From Eustoma russellianum (taxonomy: Eukaryota; Streptophyta; Magnoliopsida; Gentianales; Gentianaceae): 64,000 nucleotides of DNA. Numbering within the stretch: the first letter of the stretch is position 1; the number at the start of each line of letters is the position of its first letter. This document shows, piece after piece, positions 37,301 to 48,269 of this stretch. The notes below the pieces were generated by a model. That model was not told where the DNA came from. It saw only the letters and a list, made by a program, of their open reading frames with translations, and did no database searches. The translations under genes and the position numbers were made by a program. The stretch spans positions 19,023,250-19,087,249 of the forward strand of contig AP025045.1 in assembly GCA_036186865.1 (NCBI GenBank), read 5' to 3'.

Positions 37301-39265
37301 CCCCTATTTCCCTTGTCCTTATGAAATAGCTTATTGGTTAACACATACACCCCCTTGAGTAATGAATATCCAGATATTATGCTGTTATAGGGTTACTTTT
37401 TGCATCATACTAAAAAGTTTGTAGATTGAACACCAACAAGTATCACATAAGCTCAAAATAGATGTTCTTCCTTGGAATCAAGGTTCACCCTTCTTTCCAT
37501 CCTTTAGGCCGAAACATATGGGAACCTTAAACACATTTATACAACTTATATTCAACATGCAACATTTTCAAAAGTCATTTTAGCCTAGTCTTACAAATAA
37601 CCTCATAAAAACTATCATCCACTACATGCATGCCTTCCTAAGACCACTTAAGTTTCGACCAATTCTTAATCTTGCCTAGACTCTCTTAGATGCACCTTAA
37701 TCCATCCTAAAACAGCCTCATTTCATGTTGAATGTAAGAAAAGATTCCATCTTTGAGAAAATAAACCACATGCAAGGTATTTTTCTTAGGAAATCACCAA
37801 GATGAAATATTGAACTTAAGATATTCAACTAAAGATCATATCTTAGGCACTTCTAACCATGCAAGCTACTAATTCTTTAAATAAATCATGAGAGATTAGT
37901 GTATACTTGCCTTCCTCAAGATTAAGCCTCCTTAGTTTGGGACTTGGATAAAATGAAATCTTCCTTCTCTCCAATGTGTAACCCCACGGTTTTTGGGGAA
38001 TGAAAAAGAACAAAGGTTAGTCCTTTTCTTAAGTAAAAGATGTAACCAAATAGAGGCTAGATTGACTTACCAAGATGAAGTTTGAATGGTGTTCAATCCT
38101 CTTAAGAATCTAGCACCTCTTAAAGGCTTGAAAGCTTGGGCCTAGTGACATGGTGGTCACTGTTTTCCTTGGGCAAGAAGAGGAGTACCAATGTGAGTTT
38201 CATCCTTTGAAATATAGAATTCATTTAGGAGGTTCAACATGCACTTACCTAGATGGGTTCTTGGAGCTTGAAGATGAAGATGGCCTTGACACTCCAAAGC
38301 TTCACCATGGCCGAAAGTTGAGCATACAAAGGGAGGGGAAAATTGTCTAAGTGTTGTCTTGGTTTGCTTTCTAGAGAGAGAGAATTCAAGATACCATATA
38401 GTGGAGCTTCTAGGTTGTTCTTAAGATGAATCTTGATGGGGGATGGGAGTGGGAAACCGTTGGGTATGTTAGAGGAGAAAGGGTTTTCCTTAACTTTTGT
38501 TAGGCTAATAAGAACTAAGTAACCTTGGTTACTTTGTGCCAACTATAGTTACTTTAGTCCAACTATAGTTACTTTTTGTCAACTATAGTTACTTTATGTC
38601 AACTATAGCTACTTTATGTCAACCATGATTACTTTATGTCAACTATAGTTACTTTATGTCAACTATAGTTACTTTATTGGGTAACTTGAGTTACTTTAAC
38701 CTTGTGGTTAATATAGGTGACCATGGTAATTTTTCTTGGTCTACCATAAGAGGCCGACGGTTTTGGGCTTTTGATGGGGACTTTACCAGGCCCAATTTCT
38801 TTCCAAGTGAGCTTAGTGAGAAGCTATATGGGTATTTGCCCCTTTTTATTAATTATTTCCCTCTTTTCTTGTTTTAAAATAAAATTAGGAAATTCTTAAT
38901 TCTTCATGGCTATAGGCCGAAATTTTGTAGTAGTTGAGGGAAAAAATTGTCCACTACTTACAACACCTCAATTCCCATTTGGGCTTATTTTAAGAAGGCC
39001 CTTTAAGACTAGCCTTCTTATAAATTTGAAGAAAACTTCTAAGGCCCTTTCCAAACCTTGTGGCCGAAATTTTCTTAGGCCCCTTTGGGTGAATTGAATT
39101 GGTCATGGTCCATATCTCATGCTTGAATAATTATATTGTTTGCTTATCAACATAAAATAAAAGAATCACTAAGGAAGCTTAGTGAAAGGCACTTGAAGGA
39201 TACCACTTATTAATTTACTCATACGAGTCTTCAAATACCATATGACTTTTCGTCGGGGTACAACA
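34318..39265 (-). repeat. Gypsy-2 LTR 3 (5' LTR in element orientation)
   Basis: Same sequence as LTRs 1 and 2 but with two changes: about 13 bp missing right after the terminal TG (plus strand reads CCTG-CCGGACTG where the others have TAGCACCCTGCAC in between) and a 238-bp LINE tail at 35698-35935. The outer end GGTACAACA is intact and followed by the TSD. Confidence 0.9.
35698..35935 (+). mobile_element. 5'-truncated LINE tail (238 bp)
   Basis: Flanked by a 14-bp TSD (TATCGAGTGTGCAT at 35684-35697 and 35936-35949). It ends CGGTTAAAAAAAA and contains the LINE 3' end (TTCCTCCGCCATAAGTGAGG) that is also at the ends of LINE-C and LINE-B. Absent from LTRs 1 and 2, so it is younger than the LTR amplification. 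Confidence 0.9.
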
Positions 39266-39270
39266 AAGTA

Positions 39271-40444
39271 ATAAAAAATTAATAGTAATAAATAGAATTA
39301 AGTAAGGGAAATATAAGGGAAATTAGTAGAAAATTCTAGCAAATTAATACAAGCTAAGGAAAAATAAGGGTGGTGATAAATAACAACTTTCCAATATTCG
39401 AAAAATTCACGAAGCCAAATATTGAGTGCCGGAGATGGTGAGGATGGGCGTACGGGCCCCAGTCGACTTTGTTGTCGCATTCATGGCACGTGCGTTGCAT
39501 TTGGAGTGGGTTGAGATGTACGGGTCTCAGACGCTCGAGTGGAGTGGATCATGGTGTACGGGCCATGGGTACTCGGTCATGGTGGATCATGGTGTACAGG
39601 CCATGGGCATTGGTTAAGGTGGATCATGGTGTAAGGGCCACAGGCATCGGTCAGGATGGATTGTAGTGTATGGGCTACAGGCATCCAGTCAATCCTGGGA
39701 TCATGCATTGCATATAGGTCTAGGGGCATGTTGCATGACATGATTCTTGTTGCGTGTGACACGTTGATTGAGCATGCATCACGTACTTGCGCATTTTATG
39801 TGGAGTGTTTTACTTACCGCATTTACTTTATCTTATGCATGTTATCCTATATTTATGTGCTATGTGGTTTTATCTTATATTTATGTGTTATGTGGTTTTA
39901 TCTTATATTTATGTGCTACATGGATATATCTTATATTTATGTGCTACGTGGTTTTATCTTATATTCATGTGCTATGTGGTTATCTTATATTTATGTGCTA
40001 TGTGGTTGTATCATTTCAATATGCACGTTTTGTATTGGTTTGAGGCGGGCATCTACTGGGTGATTTCTGTCACTCACCCCTACTTCCCAGGTGAGCTGGA
40101 TGAGGACAAGGAGCACATCTTCATTGAGGACGGGACGGGCATGACAGAATGGGCTAGTTGATAGCTGCATCTAGGATACGAGGGGGCTCTGCACCTGTTT
40201 GTTCGTATTTATACTTTGGGGATTTTTCACAGACTTCTTTATTACTTTTATTATCAGAATTTTTATTTAGTAATATAAAGACGATTATTGGAGTTTAATT
40301 TAAGATATGATTTATGTTTCCACGAGAAAAATTTCTACGTCATTCCTGACGTGTAAGAGATTGATTCGACGCCTTGTATTCTCCTTATGAAGATACGGCG
40401 GGTGCACTGTTCCTGATGGTAGGGCTCAGGAGCGGGGCGCTACA
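39271..40444 (+). repeat. Gypsy-1 3' LTR, last segment
   Basis: Continues the LTR after Gypsy-2, parallel to 11420-12607, with both minisatellites and the GGGTGA hairpin (40058-40079). It ends GGGCGCTACA at 40444, followed by X2 sequence. Confidence 0.9.
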
Positions 40445-41750
40445 CTTAATGTCTCACATGTTGAATTTTCAGCATGTGTTACATTTGTAACATAGTTTGA
40501 AATATTACCTTGTGTAGCTCCCTCCAATTAGTCACTAACCTTGTGTAGTCCATTCTTCACCAATCAATATGCCAACTAAGCTCCACATAGGCTCCACCAA
40601 GCAGCATTAGGTGTGTGAGTTAAGCTTGAACACGTGCTGAATTTATTTTTGTAAACTTTGTAAAATAGTGCATAATAATTATACACATATGGTAGATTCC
40701 AATCAGCCCTAATTTGAATATTCTAGAAAACTTTAGTATGTATTGAATATGTAAAAAGTGTCTAGATACATGTTACATGTCATGCAAAAAACGTTCCATG
40801 TGTTGTGTTCGTAGAAAACCGAATTTTCGACTTTTGTCGATTACGTGATTTTTCTCCGATTAAATTCCAACTTTTTTCACATGTTTTATATATTATGTTA
40901 CACATAATATACATAAAATAATTTGATCATTCAGATCTAATGGATGAGTAAAGTTGGCGCCCACATGTGCTTAAAATGTGAATTTGGAATCTCTTCAATT
41001 TGGCCTTAATTGAGGGTGATTTGTGTGTGTCAACATGGAATGGTTTTATGGCTAAGTGTACCATGTTAGCCACGAAATTTGTGTCTATTTTTGAATTATA
41101 GGAGCTGGTCATCTATATATGGCAAGTACGTGACAGGTAAGCGAAGTTTCAGTAGTCACCCGATACAACAATTTTCGGTTTAGAACCTTGTAAAGTGTCG
41201 TTATAATTTTGTCATCAACATGACTTATATCATATGATATAAGACCTGAATATACTCATGAGGTAAGTATAGTGGTGTGACGTTGACGTACGTTCGTAAT
41301 ATATATAACGTGTCGGTAGTACGTTAGAATATATGTGTATAGTGCCTTTTTAAATAAAATCTCAATATTTATATTTAAATATATATATAAGGCGTGTGAC
41401 TTAAAGAGGAGGGGGACTATCCATTTCTATGTTTGTTGCCTTCATGCCTTCTCCAAATATATCTCCATTTAATGAGCTACTTAGTTCATTTAACTAAGTA
41501 CTTTACTTAATGAACTAGTTTAGTTCATTAATGGTAGCACCTGAAAATAGTTCAAACACAACATATGTTTGCCATTTGATGTAAGCTTTAAAGCTTCATG
41601 CCTTGTTAGTACGGCAACATTATACATAAAGTATATAAGGCAAGTTTGTCACAAAAACGTGTCAAGTCACAAAATGTGCCATGCATTTCTTTAGCACACG
41701 TTATTTAAATCATGCATTTTTGTGAATCACTTAAGCTCTTTTTCTCAACA
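40445..41750 (-). mobile_element. LTR family X, copy X2, right part
   Basis: The reverse complement matches X1 from about 4930 down to its start. It begins TGTTGAGAAAAAG (RC of 41738-41750) where X1 has TGTAGAGAAAAAG. The palindromes are kept (40455-40478, 41224-41243, 41470-41530). The right flank AAGCA continues LINE ORF1 sequence, so X2 had inserted into LINE-D. Confidence 0.8.
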
Positions 41751-42440
41751 AAGCACAGAAGCAGTTGCGGCATCAATTTTCATAGGCGTCCCAATCATGC
41801 GTGCGATCTTAAAAAGTGCATCTTTCTGATGATAATGAATCGGCAGCCCAGGAAAAGCAGTCCAAATTGGTACAATGGGTATTTCAACAGTGGGATCATA
41901 ATCTAGCGTCCAGTATGTTACGCGGATATGCTTACCAGATATCAGCCAGCTTTGTCAAGAAAAACAACGCAAATAATCTTGTTCAAGATCAAAGCGCATG
42001 AGTATATGCGAGGCATCAAGGAGGCCAATCTTCACCGATCAAGAGAAATCAAAACGATCAATCGAGGAATGGATTGTTGCCAGCGGAGGGCGACCATACC
42101 AAAACGTATCAACCAAGCTAAAACGAAAAGGGGCAGCCAGGGTAATTATTTTAGCGTCGGAAAATGATATAAGGGGACTGTCTTTGAATTTTTGTATTTG
42201 CTTTGGTGCAAAGGAGGGTGTAGGCGCTAAGAACAATGATGCATATGTCTTCGGCACCAAAGTCGGCGGTGCTACTGAATCGCCTTGCGGCGCCAGCACA
42301 GTGGGATCCATGTTGATCGCAATGAGGAGTGCATTCAAGAGAGGAAGAATGGGGATGGAGAAGGAGACCGGAACTAGCGCGGCTGGCGGCGGTTATGCCG
42401 CCAGCAATCGATCGCCTAGAGCCGCCGCAGAGCACATAGA
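41751..42440 (-). pseudogene. LINE-D ORF1 fragment (DUF4283-like)
   Basis: On the minus strand, 42338-42039 is open and reads into FRFSLVDTFWYGRPPL, the start of the DUF4283-like domain of plant L1 ORF1 proteins. Further domain parts follow in broken frames (SGKHIRVT, then a PIVPIW / GLPIH type segment) down to 41751, where X2 begins. ORF1 proteins bind LINE RNA. A Gly/Cys/Ala-coding GC-rich 5' leader runs to about 42440, followed by TA repeats. The remainder of this LINE would lie left of the window, beyond X2. Confidence 0.75.
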
Positions 42441-42500
42441 CGAGTTTATATATATACATATATACATACATATATATGTATATATATTATATATATATAT
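42441..42500. repeat. TA/CATA microsatellite
   Basis: Alternating TATA/CATA repeats separate the LINE-D 5' end from the LINE-E tail. Confidence 0.9.
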
Positions 42501-42846
42501 ATGTTACAGCAGCAAGGGGGCATGCATAGCTTCATTATTTCACGCTACTCTTTCATTAGAGCATTGGCGGTTGCATCGACCATATACTTCATGTCACACA
42601 ATTCTTGTATTTCATATTTGTATATAATTTCATCTACAACTGTATCATTTCATCGTTCCAATCATATAAATATGCACGCTTTTCCCTTCGCCAAGGTTTT
42701 ATCCACAAGGGTGGTTTTACTTGGCAAGGTTTTAATGCAACATATCATATTTGGTTGGAGGTTGAAAGTCCTTAGCTCACTTCACCATTTGTTTACTTAT
42801 GTGGACACACTGTAATAGGGTTTCCCTCCACCACAAGTGAGGATTT
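42501..42846 (+). mobile_element. LINE-E 3' end fragment
   Basis: Plus-strand copy of the LINE terminus: GCCAAGG...CCACAAGGGTGG...CTTGGC hairpin (42690-42725), then CCTCCACCACAAGTGAGG near the end and an AT-rich tail. It lies tail to tail with LINE-C. Confidence 0.75.
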
Positions 42847-43028
42847 CTTATATATGTATATAATATATATGTATATATGTTATATAAAAAAGCAATATTT
42901 TATTAGATAGCCTCTCTTATGGCGGAGGAATACCATAGTACAAAGATGTCATAGTAAGAAAATAAATGAAACAATGAGCTAATGATTTCCAACCTCCAAT
43001 CATATATGATATGCCACATTAAAACCTT

Positions 43029-43064
43029 GCCATGTAAAACCACTCTTGTGGATAAAACATTGGC
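43029..43064 (-). ncRNA. LINE 3' UTR hairpin
   Basis: The minus strand has an outer stem GCCA.TG/CATGGC and an inner stem CCAC/GTGG with a four-base loop. The same structure occurs at 35735-35770 and 42690-42725. It is a candidate recognition structure for the LINE RT, and part of the element RNA rather than a separate gene. Confidence 0.45.
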
Positions 43065-43856
43065 GAAGGAAAAAGCGTACATATTTACACAATTTGAGTG
43101 TTGGGCCAATAAATAGTAATGCCAAAATCTGTGTGACCATGCAGCTCCCAAAGCCATAATGCTCAGTTGGTAATCTTTGAGACGTAAGCAAGGCATTGAT
43201 AGGTAGAAGAACACATGCCATTGTACCTCAAAACAAAGTAGAAATGAGAACATCAGTAGCGCAGGAATAATATGAGGTAATGCAAATAAACGGAGAAAGC
43301 AAATACCCATGCCGCCTTGATTCGAAGAGAACCAAGACGACATCCGCAATATAAGGCATTCCCTGAGCTTAAACTCAGTCTTCCAAGTATACGAAACAAG
43401 GCATGTTGAAGATCTCCCCAAGTGCCGATTCAGTATATACATCATTTGAAGCACAAGCGCCAATGGCATGGTAATTTCTAGCATAGAAATAATGTATAAG
43501 TATCAACTGAAATGTCTAACATATGAAAGCAAAAAGATATCAAGGCATGGAAAAAGACGCACCTGCATTGCCTGCGTTAGAGGCAGACACATGCAACATA
43601 AAGTAAGTATCGCCAACACAATGTGAGACATGATAAACGTCACAAAGTGGACAGCTGTATATCCAATAGTATTGCACCACGAACCTTATAGGGGAGGTCG
43701 TGGATAAAATTATAATGCTGAAGGCCGACTGAATAGTATTGTGCCACGAACCTCACAGGGGAGGCCGTGGAGAGAATTATAACGCTGAAGGCCGACTGCT
43801 CTATAACCATGACACGCTAAAGGATGAGCTGCAGTATTAGCTTCTCTTGGACAATA

Positions 43857-44312
43857 CTAAATAGTAGATTGATTTAGTGATAGAAACATGGCCGCGTGAT
43901 GAAGATTTGCCGCCAGCAAGCCTATGATCAGCCGAGGGTTCGTCAGCATGGAGAGAATAGATTGGCAATCCGTCTCAACAATAATGTTGGTATATTCCCG
44001 TGCATAATGAACCAGTGCTAACGTTAATGTCAACAGTTCTTCCCTCAGCGGACTAACCATAGGCAATGAGAAACATACCGCTGAAATCAGCTGACCCTGA
44101 TCCGCATGCAAAACTGCTCCTCCGGCTGCCCGGGATCTTTCCACCGTTACAACAACATTTAACCTCAGTTTTCTAGATGGGGGCAACTCCCAACGAACTA
44201 TCCACATGCTCTTTGTTGTCAACGGTGGGGAAAAGTGAAGGTCCACTAAATGAGGAATATTCGTTGCGAACTTTTTGCCGTTCATTGCCGCACACCATGT
44301 ATAGATTGTCAT
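43857..44312 (-). pseudogene. LINE-C ORF2 RNase H domain
   Basis: Open 151-codon frame with the plant RNase H-like pattern: KLRLNVVVTVERSRAAGGAVL (the usual first Asp in LN(V/I)D is changed to Val), EELLTLTLAL (Glu), VETDCQSIL (Asp). Plant L1 elements carry such a C-terminal domain to remove the RNA template. The missing first Asp suggests loss of activity. Confidence 0.7.
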
Positions 44313-44490
44313 TCGTACCTTTTCAAACAGTCGCGCATAGGCAAAGGTTTATGAGCCAAACCGTATTGCCACATACTCCTTCCAAATAACCCACACAACA
44401 TTCGATGGCACTGTTGCTCTCAACTGACCCATCATAGAAGTTTGATTGGAGATGCGCCACCATCAATAAAAATGTGCCTTAATTTTTTGA

Positions 44491-44909
44491 CTACTGGGCA
44501 TGGGTCTTGAAAATATGACGGATATTTCCATCCATAATGGCCGTATCTTTGGGCATTGGAGAAAGACATGATCTTGAACATCCGGGTTTAGTCCAGAGAA
44601 TGCACATTACGAGGGAAATACTGTAAGCCAAGCCTGCAATTGATCCACCACGGGTAAGGATCGAGTCCATAGCCTCCATAAGAAAAGCCTCATTTCTGGA
44701 TGTGAATTCTTCCACCAAACATAGCGAGACTCATGTCTTTGAGTAGCTGCTACCATAAGTACTGTATATGCCGATTTATTAGAGAATTGCCCATTAGCAT
44801 CCGGCCTCCACTGAATGACAGTCCCTGATCGCTCAATCTTTGTTTCCATATATTCATTGATGCTACATAGTCGTTCCCAAGTTGGAGAATCATAAATATG
44901 AGAGTTCAT
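44491..44909 (-). pseudogene. LINE-C ORF2 zinc-binding (zf-RVT) region
   Basis: Frames at 44909-44607 and 44718-44491 carry the segment preceding RNase H: WRPDANGQFSNKSAYTVL, then WWKNSHPEMRLFLWRLW and ...LPVVDQLQ, typical of the zf-RVT domain of plant LINE ORF2. Split by at least one frameshift. Confidence 0.7.
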
Positions 44910-45089
44910 GGAATGACGATTACCATAGTTGCATTTGGTAAATTCAGCCCATAATGTATCTGAATGAAAATACTTCTACCACAACTGACAATCATACACT
45001 TTCTGAACACCCAAATCTTCGAACGCCCAGACCACCCTCCACGTTGATTTGCATACAGAAAACCACGATTGCCAATGATACCTGCCTTT

Positions 45090-46351
45090 CTAGAGAAATG
45101 CTGCCATTTTACGATTAAAAACATCGATAACACTTTTCGATAAGCGTGAACTCACAATGATATGCATTGGCATCAAACTCAAGACATGTTTCAATAGCAC
45201 CAATCGTCCGGCCACTGACAGCAACTTATTGAACCAACATGTTAATTTAGTCTCAAAATGATTTATGAAAGAAGTACAATACCTTGATCGGTTGATGCCC
45301 TTATATAAAAACGAACCGAGGTACTTGATAGGTAGGGATGCCAACCTCATTCCCAACACAGACGATGATGTGCTGCCTGAGACCCCCATACCCACCACGA
45401 CTTGGCTTTTATGATAATTAACCAACTGTCCTGACGCATTCTGATATGCTATAAAAAAGCACGAAATCTTTGTAGGTTTCGGTTAGCACCATTTAAGAAG
45501 ATCAACAAATCACCCGCAAAACCTAGATGTGAAACGCATGGTACTATGCCCGCAGTAAATCCTTTTATTGTGCCTGCCGACATCAATGCATTCAATCCAC
45601 GAGAGAATCCCCTTGATGAAATGATAAAAAATAATAGCGATAACGTATCTTCCTGTTTGACACCACGACCCACAAAGAAAAAACTTGATTGTTTGCCATT
45701 AATAAGAATCAAGCATCGTGTAGATAGCAAGTTATTAAGTAAGATACGAACCAATCTTGAACTAAATCCCATGCGCTGCAGCAGTAAATCAAGATAGCTC
45801 CAACTTACCCCGATCAAAAGCTTTAGCCATATCCAGTTTAATCATCACTTGGTCTCCTCGCATGCGTTTCTCTATGACATGGACCATTTCTTGAGCTAGC
45901 AAGATTTGTTCTGTGATACCTCGTCCTTTCATAAAACTTGCTTGCTCTGGCGAGATAATCTTTGGCAATAATCAACCCAAACGAGAAGAAATCAATCATG
46001 TGATAACTTTGGATATAAAATTCGTGAAACAGATAGGCCTGAAGTCCGCAAAAGTCTGAAGATTAGGAAGCCTTGGAATTAAGACGATTGTGGCCGCTAC
46101 CACTTGTTTTGGAACCTGTACTCCTAAATAAAACTCCTACACCGCCCCTTAAGAGCATCAGAATGAACGATGTGCCAGAATAGTCTATAAAATGAGCCCG
46201 GAAAACCATCAGGGCTAGCTGTACTAGTTGGGCTAAGATCCCATACTGCATGTTTAACCTCCTGCAGCGATGGAATTTCTTGCAACATGGCACTATCCTC
46301 CGCTGTCAGTAACACTAGAATGTGCCGTAGGATAGCCTCACAATCAGTCAC
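45090..46351 (-). pseudogene. LINE-C ORF2 reverse transcriptase
   Basis: Pieces: 46351-46063 (upstream RT with SPDGFPGSFYR), about 46060-45820 (catalytic block in broken frames), 45817-45449 (RT palm) and 45425-45090 (thumb). The conserved QGDPLS is QEDTLS and the YADD/FADD box is FAGD (about 45509-45520), so one of the two metal-binding aspartates is replaced by Gly. Multiple frameshifts are present. Not functional. Confidence 0.85.
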
Positions 46352-46469
46352 CGATTCTACCGCAAAAGTTCTGAGAAATAACGTACTGCCTCTGCTTTAA
46401 TGTCTAAACTGAGCAAACATTCACTACCATCCGAACGCAGGATACGATAAATTGCATATTTTCTTCTTT

Positions 46470-47560
46470 TTTCCTTCACTGTATTATGCAAAACGTGGTG
46501 TTTGCATCTCCTTCCTTAATCCATTTGACATTTGCCTTTTGCTTCCAATAAAGAAACGCTCGCTTTTGTGCAAGTTGTAGCTGAGCAACACTTTGATTGT
46601 ATCGTGTGTGGGCCATTTCAGTGGGATCAGAATTGAATGCCTTTTCACAACTGAGCGCTTGTGCCTCAACCTGAGCTACCGCATCGAAAACATTACCAAA
46701 GGCCTCTACATTCCACCATTTTGACTCCTTCTGTAGACGATGCAGCTTATCAAATAAACCCCACATATCGCCCACCATTGGAAAATAATCCCAATGATGT
46801 TCAACAAAGCCATTGAAATCTTGGTGCATAGACTAAGCATGAAGGTATCGAAATACGGCAGGACCCGGGAGCTGTCTGAATCACATGTCAAAAATAATGG
46901 GGCGTGATCAGAGGTGGCGCTTGTAAGATGCTGAAGCTGCATAACTGGAAACATATTCAAAAAATCTATCGAATATAGAAACCGATCAAGGCGACGCCAA
47001 ACACGATCTAAACCACGACCATCACACCAAGTATATAATGATCCTTGAAATGCTATTTCTTGTGATCCACAGATTTGTATACAGTCATTAAAATCTTGCA
47101 GCGATTGTAGTGTAGGCCATGACCTTCCCTAATGTTCCCCTAACGTACGAAATGTGTTGAAGTCACCACCCACCAACCATGGAGAATTCAAAGAAGCATG
47201 AAATAGTTGCAAATCAGCCCAAAATGGTTGCCTAGAAGATATAGAATGCAGCCCGTAAATCGCAGTGAGACAAAATCGCTCACCTGACATCAGCCATTGA
47301 TATTTAACGGAATGGTTTTGCTGGCCGGATCTCTCATCCTCCAGCGACAAAATGGAGTCCTACCAAAAAAACCATACATGATCATTACATGCAGACAATG
47401 ATTTCGAGAAACTCAATTGCAACTGATACGATAACATTAACGAGGAGCGTACTTTTGGTTCTACGATGACTAAAATGTGTAAATTATGTTTTCGGACAAG
47501 GGAAAGTAAACGATTGATTGAGGTTTTTAGACCTTTAATGTTCTATATAAGTATCTTCAT
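46470..47560 (-). pseudogene. LINE-C ORF2 start and endonuclease domain
   Basis: ORF2 ATG at 47560 overlaps the ORF1 stop (ATGA). The sixth codon, Trp in related LINEs (LIWN), is TAG. APE-type endonuclease motifs follow: VGGDFNTFRTLGEH (47129-47350 frame) and TSDHAPLFLTCD (46706-46960 frame). Then a linker ending KWIKEGDANTTF (46829-46476). The endonuclease would nick the target DNA for target-primed reverse transcription. Stops at the sixth codon and elsewhere inactivate it. Confidence 0.8.
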
Positions 47561-48264
47561 TGAGATAAAACATCAAAAGAGTTAGAGAGGTGTGCAGCCC
47601 ATAACCTGGTAAGACATGGCGAAGTGGGAACTGCCTGTTGTGAGCGACGTAGTAGACGCAGGCCAGCACTGGGCTGGGGATCCGCAGATTCTTCAAGTAC
47701 AGTCTCTTGCCGACTAGTATCTAGATATGTCGCTTCAAAGGGATTAGCCAGACCTGTATAGAAATCATGATCCTGCTCATCCAGACAATTGACATCCAAA
47801 AGGAGCACCAATTCACAATATGAATGAGAAGAGGTAGGAGCTCGTATTGTGAGATCCCCCCAACATACAATCATCAACTCCTCGCAAACGTGAAACCTCC
47901 TGAACATCTGGTATCACTGCTATTTCTCCCAGATCAGGAGAAGACGGTTGTTCATGACTCAGAGAAGTGGTCAGTATTTGAGTTGTACACTGCTGATAGC
48001 CTGCTTCAGGCTATGGCTCATGTGATATATTTTCTAGAGGTGTTTTCTTAGGCGTCCAGTGTTGGTTTTTCCCTTTTGTTGTCTGCTTCATCTCTTTATC
48101 CTCCACTATGTTGCGTCTATTCAGCAAGTCATGGCCAGCAGGTGTATAACCCGATTTGCCACAATCGACTGACACATGCCCTAATCTGTAGCAGTCAGTG
48201 TAGTATGATGGCAAGTCTTCATACTCAGCATCTTGCATGATAATTCTGGTGGGAGCCTGTATGT
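47557..48264 (-). pseudogene. LINE-C ORF1, C-terminal part
   Basis: 48264-48011 reads VHIQAPTRIIMQDAEYEDLP then YYTDCYRLGHVSVDC, a zinc knuckle whose first Cys is Tyr/Thr-shifted (CX2C no longer perfect), and 47907-47557 is the variable acidic C-terminus ending DVLSQ-stop. The stop TGA (47557-47559) overlaps the ORF2 start. The N-terminal part is at 52082-52479, across the palindromic insertion. Confidence 0.7.
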
Positions 48265-48269
48265 GAACT

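Larger units (their letters stand above)
19707..39265 (-). mobile_element. Gypsy-2: Ty3/gypsy element with three LTRs in tandem
   Basis: On the plus strand it starts TGTAGCGCCCCGCACC and ends GGTACAACA; AAGTA flanks both sides (19702-19706 and 39266-39270). PBS and PPT orientation show that it runs on the minus strand. Order from the left: LTR 19707-24391, internal 24392-27040, LTR 27041-31743, internal 31744-34317, LTR 34318-39265. Both internal parts are the same 2.6-kb deleted, pseudogenised version with traces of gag, RT and the pol end. The tandem form suggests unequal recombination between LTRs after or during insertion. The LTRs differ from each other at only a few per cent of sites by eye. 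Confidence 0.9.
10000..40444 (+). mobile_element. Gypsy-1: Ty3/gypsy LTR retrotransposon with nested insertions
   Basis: Layout: 5'-truncated 5' LTR (10000-12607), PBS, degraded gag, decayed internal region, PPT (15605-15617) and 3' LTR (15618-40444, interrupted twice). The LTR reads TGTTATGACCC...GGGCGCTACA; without insertions the 3' copy is about 3.4 kb. The two LTRs are visibly near-identical where both exist (10000-11420 with 18270-19706; 11420-12607 with 39271-40444). The pol 3' end is recognisable only as FRGRN just before the PPT. It inserted into X2; the right flank begins CTTAA, and the matching left TSD is lost. Confidence 0.85.

Noticed and set aside
42039..42627. Plus-strand 209-aa frame over LINE-D
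   Set aside because: The minus strand carries the LINE ORF1 domain; the plus frame only mirrors it and ends in a microsatellite.
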